64,000 bases of DNA from Acephala macrosclerotiorum (taxonomy: Eukaryota > Ascomycota > Leotiomycetes > Helotiales > Mollisiaceae), in assembly GCA_014904845.1 (NCBI GenBank), contig MU119435.1, positions 1 through 64,000 of the forward strand, written 5' to 3'. Under the pieces are notes generated by a model. The model had not been told where the DNA came from, searched no databases, and worked only from the letters and a program-made list of their open reading frames with translations. This document shows, piece after piece, positions 55,768 to 64,000 of this stretch. A program made the position numbers and the translations under genes. Within the stretch, counting starts at the first letter, position 1, and every line of letters starts with the position of its first letter.

Positions 55768-58700
55768 TGTCGCGTCGTGTTCCCTATATATTTGGTTGCA
55801 CGCGTCGCTCATCCATACCAAGGCTGCATTACACCAAGGTGAGATGGGCCTAGCAAAGGTCAAGTCATCGGCACCGCATCTGCTCTCCAAATTCACAACA
55901 AATTCGAAAGCTTGATTCGTTACTTTCATACATCTTGAGGTTGCCGAACGTGAGGAAAGTTATTGATGTAACTTACCTCAGCAAGGTACATTGCCGTAGC
56001 TAGTCCTAGAATAGACTAGGCTGTTACCCCTGACAAATTCAACTGACAAATGCCTTCGATGACGTTCGGCTTCAAAAGTTCTTCTCCTAGAACTTGATCA
56101 ATTGCTCTCTTCCTTGACCCCCATTGATATACAGAAGAGGGAATTGTCATCGAAAAGTTCTCTAACCAAGATATATACGTAATAGCTAGGAAAACGGGAT
56201 AATAGGATTTTGTAACACGCGACGGAAGAATATAATAAATATTGTCATCTTTTCGTAATATCTTTGGGCAGGCCATTGATTGGCCTCTGGAATTTGCATT
56301 TGCAACTCTCTTGAACCTTATCTGCTTACTCGCGAATATCATTTTGAATTTAAGTCTCATGATCATGATTGACACCACGGGGACTTCGAGCGGGATCGAG
56401 AGGTTTGGAGCTTCCTAGATAGCTAGAACTCACGTAGAACACTTGCCACAAATCTTTATTATATGATCATGTATGTCAGGGAAAGGAAAGCCTTTTGAGT
56501 TGACCTTTTTACACCAGAGAAGGCGACTCGTGTGACTAACTTCGGAGATAATGCAGTGAGGATGATGCGTCAACAACAAATCAAGCATCATCCCACAGCT
56601 CAGATTAATGGAGATGTAGGCATTTTGAGTACAAACCCGGAGCCTTGGAGATGACTCCTCTACTCATGCATACGCCCCTGGGCGGGAGTGCCGGGGAACT
56701 TTACGATGGACAGGCTTCTTCTTCTGGCGGGCTTGAAGGTCCCAAGAAAGCACTTTGAACCCTCCCGTCCTCCATCTCGCTCAGATCTATGAACTCATTC
56801 TCTATTGTCATCTATCGTGGTCGTTTCCATGCAATGTTCCATAGCGGTGCTCCAGATCCAGCCACTTCTACAAGTGCTCTGGCGCGTCGAAATGCAAGAG
56901 AGCAGGGATTGGTAGTATCGTTGCTAAGATGGTCACAATACTTGGTCTTGGATCTTAAGACGTTCCCTGCAACGCAAGCTACAGTGCAACTTGCTATAGC
57001 TTATTCCTGCATCCCCCCGTCGATCGAGGTTGTGATCAATTCCAGGTGTGAATGTGCGTCACCAATTCAAGAATTACCAAGAACAAGGAGTCGGTCCCAG
57101 ACCTGTAACTCCAGCTAAGCTCTTATGCAGGCCTGCTGCTATGTCCGCGTTGTTGGCACAGCCTCCCATTGACAATCTCGCATTTCAATCACAGGTGCGT
57201 GGGGACGCAAATCCCAAACCACTGACCAGGTGGCTCGGCCGAGAACCTGTCTCCAAGCCTGGGACTGACACGTCAGAGCTCTTCTTCTAGACCGAATATC
57301 TGAGTACCTCAATCCCCAGGATTAGAGCAAAGCTTCAAGCGGTGTATGAGTCATTTTAACATCAGCTTCAACCACTTGCCGCTTCACGTACTGAGTGACT
57401 TGGAATGTGCAAGTTTTGGATCCCTTCCATGTGTCCAGCCCGTAGAGCATACGTAGAGAGAAGCAGTAATTCACGTACGTTTAATACGATCCCACGCGAC
57501 AATTCCAATTGCAATCAAAAGTCATAACCCAACAAGAAACGTGCTCTATTCCACGAACTTGAAGCTACAACACATACCTCTTATCTCCGAGTCTTGCATT
57601 TCAATCCTTCAAGCCACGCATAATCCGCTTAAGATTAAGTCCAGCCACTGCTTTTGAAAGGGCTGACTTCTTCTCACTAGGAAGTGTTTCAAAGTCAAGG
57701 CGAAGCACGTAAACATGAAACTCGTCGGCGTCGTGGAATTCCTCGAATTGGGACAGCGCTCTTCAGCTTCTACACAAAAAGCTAAAATTCGGTTTTCACT
57801 TGAGATAATCGGGGTGATTCCTCTCCCGACAGAAAGATTTCAGCTGAAGTCCCCCTTGGGCACCAGCCCCAATACCCTCGAGACTCGGCCGAGAGGCTCG
57901 AAAAGCTCCTCAGCGAGGGACATTCACTTAAGGCAGATAGCTTAAAATAAGAAAATTTTATTACTGGAAAGCTGAAACTACTTATGCGCAGAATTACACG
58001 CCTCTAATTCATCTCTGGCCTCAAGATTGTCATCTGTCTTGCAAGGAAATGCCTAGGAATATCACTTCAACTACTACCTTCTCAACTAATTCGCTAACCA
58101 GAAACAACTAACATAAACCCCACAACCAAAACTCACAAGCGAAAATCCCCGAGAAAGGAAAACTTGAAAAGCGTTATTTCTTTCATTGCAACGCTCCTCA
58201 AGTCCTCTCGAGCCTCGTCGGTGTTATTCGTATGCTTGCATAAGCTTACAACCAGTTGACAGCGCGTCTAAATCCCCCAATTTCCCACTTCCCCGCGTAT
58301 AAGATTTAGCATTCGTACCTGACTGGCCAACAACGCCAAGCTAGAGGATCAATCCAGCGCATCGGACGCGAATGGAAGCATCCGAGAACGCTAACTACAA
58401 TTGGCAACCATGCTCCTCTTTGGGAAAGTCTCCGGAGGAGGTCGGCCGAGTGGGCTGTAAATGTAATGCTGTCGTGGTGAGGGTTGTGGCAGGGAGGGGT
58501 CTGATGGGTTTGATGGGTGATAGGTAAGGAAGCGAGTACGGTCCCAAATTGAAGTGATGCGGTCCGGAACATACCGCCAACAAGCATAACCTTGCCCCTC
58601 TATGCAAATCCACCCTTCAACGATTGGTGAATACGCACCAATCAAACCCCCACCCGTTACGAAACCCATATATCGGGCTCTACTATACCTGCAAAGGAGC

Positions 58701-59216
58701 CTCAATCCCATTGACCTCCTCACAGACCTCTCCCTGCCTACCACTCCCATACACTCCCACATGCATAAACCCCACAAAACTGGCTTACCCAAATCACGCG
58801 AGTTATTGATTACAGCCAGGATTCCAGTCATCAGCCACCCGTGTAGTCATCCCCCAAGTCTCGCTTGCGACCAATAGAAAAAAAGATGATGGAGTAGGCT
58901 GATGACAAAGGATTTGATGCAGGGTAAGCTAGCGCGTTAGCAGTACCGCGACGGTATTTGGACGGGGATTTTTGATGATTACGATGGATGGTTGTGATTG
59001 GTTGATGTACACGACTTGGATTTTGAAGGGGGGGGGTTTAGTTTAAATGTTTTGAAGGCTTGTGTTGTACATATAACGCTATTTTCTTCTACGAGGGAGC
59101 TTGCTTGTCTTCGCTGAGGAGTAAGTTCGGGAACTTGGCGAAAACATAGCTCATGAGATCGAGGTCTCACATACCATCCCAATTTCTCGATCGAGAGGAA
59201 AGAATATATATGAGTA
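55768..59216. other. Long intergenic region
   Basis: 3.4 kb without a convincing gene. Short frames exist, for example 120 codons at 56016-56378 (minus) and 146 codons at 58391-58831 (minus). The latter has a fairly natural segment (GFVTGGGLIGAYSPIVEGW) and a possible intron, but no recognised domain; it could be a small gene and deserves transcript evidence. Confidence 0.45.
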
Positions 59217-59983
59217 ATGGCGTCGCCACCTAGGATAGCTCCTGCGATCGACACTTCGATGACGACTGAAGCAGAAAAAGAAGCAGAGTCCACAATGACA
59301 TTCGACTACAGCCAAGAGAACTTCTGGGATGGAGCGGCGTTCTATCAACAGAGTTTGACAAGTACCCCACTCGAAGGTGGGTTCTTTGAGTCACCACCAC
59401 TTGGGTTGACGGTAAGTCTGCTGCAGCCTCACATATGTGTATATGTCTTGCGGTCAGGGTTAATACATATCAGATCAACACCTCAAGTCCTCAATACTCC
59501 CATGGCTTGACAAGTGAGCCAGCTGGTGTATCCTATTCGGAATGGGGAGGTAGCATCCAAGGCGACCTCCTTTCCGGAGGCGATTTTTCTCCCGGACCTG
59601 TGGCGTCCCCAAAATCGCGAACTCCCCCAGAGCCCAGTACACGAAGCGGCGCTGGTCCCAGGCGTCCATCGGCTGAAGCAATTGCGCGAAGACGAAAGCA
59701 AAATCGAGTTTCCCAAGCTGCATGGAGAGCACGGAACAAGGAGCTGGTTGAGGAACTACGCCAAGAGATCGCGGAGTACTCCGAGTACAACCAATCGATG
59801 CAAGAAACGATGCATTCGTTGCTCAAGACGACGGAAGCGTTGAGGGGTGTGATCGAGAATGCGCTTGCTCGACCACCTCCAGGCTCCCAGGAAGCGAGGA
59901 AAAATAATGGCGAGGGACAACTGCTTTCCCCACAGTCTTCCAACGAAGGGCCATGTGATTTGGATGCGCCTCATGATCCATGA
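59217..59983 (+). CDS. bZIP transcription factor (234 aa)
   Basis: Exons 59217-59411 and 59474-59983; intron GTAAGTC...ATCAG (62 nt), phase 0. The basic region is ARRRKQNRVSQAAWRARNKE (residues about 136-155), with the invariant Asn and Arg of N-x7-R (N142, R150). Unusually Trp occupies the position that is often Phe in fungal Yap/AP-1-like factors (QRAFRxR). It continues as a weak zipper with LVEELRQEIAEYSEYNQ and MHSLLKTTEALRGVI. The N-terminus is acidic and aromatic, consistent with an activation domain; the middle is Pro/Ser-rich. It is probably a small nuclear DNA-binding regulator; targets unknown. The start MASPPRIAPAID is the first in-frame ATG. Confidence 0.85.
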
Positions 59984-62098
59984 AATGTGGCTGGGCGTTC
60001 ATCTGAACTCTTGGGGCGTTTGGAGTGCATTTGGAAGCCTTTTGTGGGTTATTCTCGGAGGAGGACTGGGATGATGGGACGGCGTTCTAGGGATGCCATC
60101 AGGCTTGCTTGGCTTTGGGGCGTTTTGCAAATACAATAGACTTCTCTTCGTATACTGGGCGACCCACGTGGAGCTGGCAGACTTCGCTTGAACACGTAAT
60201 ACTGCAGGAACACAAGCCACTGTCTAGCCATTCAACCTTTATGCAAGACTTTGACAATATCTCAGACAATAACAATTAATTCGATGAGATTCTAAGTCTC
60301 AGAGATCCATCATTCACCTCAGTCTCAAGACGAACTCCTCAGATCTGATTGTGTTCGAGAGCCTGGTCGTAGCCTCGGTGGCAATTCTTCCATATCGGTA
60401 GAGGATCTGGGGATCGACTGGCAGAGTGGGTACCAATTTTCAGCTTCTTCCGTTGCCACGTTTGACAGCATGCAGTCTAAAGCAGAGTGATTCGGTGTAT
60501 ATTCCCTCGACATTCCTGAATTGCATGCGGGGCATGCATAGCGTGCCTGTTATTTTCGCTCGAACCCACTCTAGCCGCGTAGGAATCTCCCAATTCCATG
60601 TTGAAAGAAAGAACTGTGTTGGTCTTCGGGTTGAAATTCATGCAAACCGCTTGAAATCTCGGCGGTAATCGTAAATGTGGAAAGGAGAAATCGCAAATGC
60701 AACGTGAGTAAGCCTCTCCTGGAAGTTCGTGCAATCATCGATGTCCGTTTTGACAAGCCACTAAGCTATACCGTGTCCCGTGAAAGATGTTTGGAGACCT
60801 ATCAGATCGTGCCTGTTCCAGTGTTTTCCAGATTCCCGATAATCGGAGTTATTTGCCCAAGCAGTATCGAACATTTGCATCATCGATCCACTCGTGGCAG
60901 CTCAGCTATCAATTCGTCCTGTTCTTTTGCTTCAACAAACTACACAAATAGTGAAATCGTTGGCGACCATCGTGTGGCCGTTGGTGCGATTCGTCTTCTG
61001 TAGATTCTGGACTCCTTCCCTTCCTGGATTGCGGATGGAAGCACCTGTAGTCGGGGATATCAACTCGAGCTTTTCGATCTTCTCTGTCGCTGTCGTATAT
61101 ATACCCAGAAATCGGCCAATCGATAAGACGTCCCCTTCTCTGGGATCTCTCTGATGGGTCAACACGCGAGTGATCGTTTCCTCGAAGGGAAGGACTCAAT
61201 GATTTCGTAACTTGTGCTACTCTTGATGAGAATAACTAGTTCCAGCAACTGGGACATAACTGCGACAGTACTTCGATGAAGATCAGAGGATTGACGTGAA
61301 CCCAGGAAGATGATATCCAGGAGACCCTGCGAAGTTAATATACGGAGGGACTGCGAACAGTCTTCAGCTATTGCATCTTGCTTACATGCTGACAAACGTC
61401 CTCAACCTGCAACAGCACCTAAATGTGGTTACCAATTCGACAGCGACGAGGTTCGCAAGTGAGCTCTCCTACATTGAGTGTCTTCTTTCGAATTGACGTT
61501 CGGGTAATGTATCGCAAAAGACGATGACGACGGCGGCTGAAGTCCCAGCGCGTGTGTGAAAGAGAAAAGCATCAGGGCATGAAGGAAACAATGAATAAGT
61601 TCAAGTAACAATCTCGAGCTCGAGTTCCGCACGTTTCAACATGATTCATGTAGAAAGACCTCTCTTTTTCCGTTCCGACCGACACTCATCGCGACATGAT
61701 CAACACAAACCTGACCACAATGTCCCTCTGTTGCATATCGCATCGGGTCTTCGCGCCGAGCATCATTCTCTTCAGGCCATTTCTTCGGATTGGAGAGTAC
61801 TCAGGGACGAGGGTCTTTCGGAGGCAGGAAAAGGACAAAGAAAAGGACGGTGATGGTTCGATGGAAGTCAGGCCACAAATATCGTGATCAAGATGTCGTG
61901 AGAACCAGCTTGAAAAGCACTATGCCTCGGCCTCACCCGAAACACATGGCATCGAGATGGCATTGAATCATAACATAAGATGTCGAATGAAACGGTTGCA
62001 GATTGTTCCACGAAAAGTTTGTGTTTTGGGAAAGCAGAAATCGCGACCGCGAAACAAACAATGGTGTTCTCTAACCTTAAGGTTACGTCACCCCTGCC
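59984..62098. other. Intergenic region
   Basis: 2.1 kb with only short frames and no domain. It contains one solitary TGTTGCATATCG motif at about 61728. The right end is the promoter of the acyltransferase gene. Confidence 0.45.
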
Positions 62099-63937
62099 AT
62101 GAATTTCATGAACGCGTCTAGAAAGAATCAAGCAGCTTGGTCAACAGCTGACTCGCCGCACTCATGGAGTTCTCGTCCTCTCTACAACTCTCTATTCTCC
62201 TTCCCTAGCATTTGGACGCTGCAAAGGTCCAACATGGCCTCCCCATTCCCACACCTCAGCTCCACGAGCGCTCCTCCAACCTCCCGGCAGGTAATGAACG
62301 CTTACCGCTCTGCCTTCTTAACACGCGTCGCAGACGGTTCTCTACGTCCTCTCGTCATTCCATATCATCTCTACGGCTACCTCCTCCTAATTATATATCT
62401 TTGCATACCGCATTCGAGACGGCCCTGGTTGTATGCTGCAAGATGGCCGGTTTTGGGAATGATAGGATGGTGGCAGTGGAAAACACTCTGGGAGGCAACG
62501 AGTATGAGTATGGCGATAGGATTCGCGGCAGGCTTGACGGCAGCTTGGGGTATGATTTGGGCGGTTACTTGGTTGGTGTTGAATGACCCGCAGAATGAGG
62601 CGAAGAGGGTGCAGAGGAGGTGGGTAAAGGCGGGGAGTTTCAGTTCTGGAGGCGACAATTCAGAAAATACGAATGGGCGTACCAAAGAGAATACCTCAGG
62701 ACGGACATCGTCTGCCACAACGATATCGGACGAAAAGTTACAAGCCAAGCAGCGGAGGCAGAATAGCGGGACTTCAGGTGGCAAGGAAACGAATGGATGT
62801 GCAATTGGCAATGGCAAGATACAAGACAAGGCACAAAACGAAGGCGGGCTCGTTGCCGAATACTACTGGCAGGCCTACCCCGAGAAACTCTTAGAACGCA
62901 TTTCCTGGGTCTTCGACCTCATAGCCAACTTCCGAGGACCGGGTTGGAACTGGGCAATCCCCCCTCTGCCATCTCCACCACCATCCATCATGTCCCAACT
63001 CTCGTGCGGCCAGGTTGACACCTCCTCCACAACTGGCAGATCGTCAATCGGCCTTCAGCGCTACGATACTCGCTCAGCCCTGATCCGTGGTCGAGTCCCC
63101 CAATTCATAATTGGCTACTTTCTCCTCGACATCCTCAAAGTCCTCATGATGCACGACCCCTACTACATCTTCGGTCCCACGACCTACCGTCTTCCTTCCT
63201 ACCTCCAAGACCTTTCGCCATTGTCCCTCCGCTTCATCCGCCAGGCCATCAGCTCCTTCGCCGTCATAATCTCCCTAGAAATGATCTTCCTCCTCGCGCC
63301 AATAATTTTCTCCCTCCTCCTCGGCCCCCGCGTCTTCGGCGTCTGGGGCGAATCATGGATGTACCCCACAACATGGGGTTCTTGGTCGAAGGTCATGAAC
63401 AAAGGTCTCAATGGCCTATGGGGCAGTTGGTGGCATCAAACTTTCCGTTTCGCCTTTTCTGCTCCAAGCAACTTTTTGATTGATAATGGGTATATAGAGG
63501 CTAAATCAGCGACGGCGAGGATAGTGGCAATGGTGGGTGCGTTTGGAACCTCTGGGATCATACATGCTGGAGGGTCAGTTTCGCAGTTTCCGAAGACGTA
63601 TCCTTGGCACGCTCCTGTTTTCTTCATGCTCCAAGCAGTGGGAATCCTCCTTCAAAGTACCGCATGTTCTTTCCTCCACCCTCTACTCAAGAAGACGCCA
63701 AGAAAGATTCGTCAAGGAGGAAATTTCGCTTTTGTCTTCGGCTGGCTATTCTGGACTGGATGGTGGTTAACAGACGATTTTGCGAGGGGTGGGATCTGGC
63801 TTTATGAACCAATTCCTATCAGTCCATTGAGGGGGCTGGGTTTTGGAGAAAGGGATGCGGGGTGGTGGTGTTGGGAGCATATTGGTGTTGGGTGGTATAG
63901 TGGGAAGCATTGGTGGGAGAGTGGGGTTGCGATATGA
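62099..63937 (+). CDS. Wax-synthase/MBOAT-like membrane acyltransferase (612 aa)
   Basis: Single exon. Multi-pass ER-type membrane protein of the wax synthase-like (MBOAT-related) family, which transfers acyl groups to alcohols; in fungi such proteins occur both in lipid metabolism and in secondary-metabolite clusters. Membrane segments include LYGYLLLIIYLCIP, GFAAGLTAAWGMIWAVTWLV, AVIISLEMIFLLAPIIFSLL and FAFVFGWLFWTGWW. The diagnostic region is NGLWGSWWHQTFRFAF followed by GTSGIIHAGGS, whose His is the candidate catalytic residue. A polar, low-complexity insert (residues about 180-250, Ser/Thr/Gly/Asn-rich) interrupts the first half. The start at 62099 is the longest ATG frame; ATG at 62234 (MASPFPHLSSTS) is an alternative that omits a Ser-rich leader. 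No other biosynthetic gene is visible nearby within the window. Confidence 0.88.
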   Translation: MNFMNASRKNQAAWSTADSPHSWSSRPLYNSLFSFPSIWTLQRSNMASPFPHLSSTSAPPTSRQVMNAYRSAFLTRVADGSLRPLVIPYHLYGYLLLIIYLCIPHSRRPWLYAARWPVLGMIGWWQWKTLWEATSMSMAIGFAAGLTAAWGMIWAVTWLVLNDPQNEAKRVQRRWVKAGSFSSGGDNSENTNGRTKENTSGRTSSATTISDEKLQAKQRRQNSGTSGGKETNGCAIGNGKIQDKAQNEGGLVAEYYWQAYPEKLLERISWVFDLIANFRGPGWNWAIPPLPSPPPSIMSQLSCGQVDTSSTTGRSSIGLQRYDTRSALIRGRVPQFIIGYFLLDILKVLMMHDPYYIFGPTTYRLPSYLQDLSPLSLRFIRQAISSFAVIISLEMIFLLAPIIFSLLLGPRVFGVWGESWMYPTTWGSWSKVMNKGLNGLWGSWWHQTFRFAFSAPSNFLIDNGYIEAKSATARIVAMVGAFGTSGIIHAGGSVSQFPKTYPWHAPVFFMLQAVGILLQSTACSFLHPLLKKTPRKIRQGGNFAFVFGWLFWTGWWLTDDFARGGIWLYEPIPISPLRGLGFGERDAGWWCWEHIGVGWYSGKHWWESGVAI

Positions 63938-64000
63938 GATATGATTTGATGAGCATAAGTTATGAAGCATTGGATTCGGCGTTCGTTTAGGCTTGGTTTG

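Noticed and set aside
58391..58831. 146-codon minus-strand frame as a gene
   Set aside because: No domain, overlaps other frames and repeats of Pro/Ser; could be real but unsupported without transcripts.
1..64000. tRNA, rRNA or CRISPR features
   Set aside because: No cloverleaf with a T-loop GTTCRANNC pattern in proper context, no rRNA-like segment and no regularly spaced repeats were recognised by eye; a tRNAscan run would settle the tRNA question.

Overview
The window looks like nuclear DNA of a filamentous ascomycete (Pezizomycotina). Genes carry many short introns (about 44-220 nt) with GT...AG ends and CTAAT/CTGAC-like branch sites. The protein families are typical of moulds: Zn2Cys6 and fungal-specific transcription factors, 2EXR proteins, a PrtT-like regulator, Dal5-type MFS and GH30. 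The first 5.6 kb is an AT-rich block of the kind left by repeat-induced point mutation (RIP). I cannot fix the species; a Leotiomycete or relative is a guess.

Layout. 1-5640: AT-rich, gene-free, RIP-like. 5.6-19.3 kb: two unrecognised genes, one decayed gene, a Bem46-family hydrolase and a LYAR-type zinc-finger protein, separated by long gene-poor gaps. 19.3-26.2 kb: an NFX1/FAP1-type zinc-finger protein and a convergent unknown protein with a long internal repeat. 28.2-33.1 kb: a broken acetate-transporter (GPR1/FUN34/YaaH) gene and a tandem pair of 2EXR genes. 33.4-40.6 kb: a housekeeping and metabolic block with a Dal5-like MFS permease, an AhpD-like protein, mitochondrial succinyl-CoA:3-ketoacid CoA-transferase and, divergent from it, a ten-exon mitochondrial dicarboxylate carrier that is invisible as a single ORF. 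40.9-48.8 kb: an accessory stretch with three kinds of small non-autonomous inverted-repeat elements, a PrtT-like protease regulator with one such element in an intron, a decayed GH30 glycosidase and a decayed mucin-like secreted protein. 49.1-55.8 kb: a RelA/SpoT-domain (alarmone synthetase-like) protein divergent from a CorA-like membrane protein, which is convergent with a fungal-specific transcription-factor-domain protein. 59.2-63.9 kb: a small bZIP factor and a wax-synthase/MBOAT-like acyltransferase.

Themes. (i) At least four gene relics carry in-frame stops, several explicable by C:G to T:A transitions, next to a heavily RIP-like block. (ii) Two divergent pairs may be functionally linked: the CoA-transferase releases succinate, a usual substrate of the dicarboxylate carrier; and the RelA/SpoT-like protein shares a 468-bp intergenic region with a CorA-like protein. 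(iii) Small transposon derivatives cluster between 40.9 and 44.6 kb.

Exon coordinates were read by eye from splice signals and checked for reading-frame phase. No database search was run.
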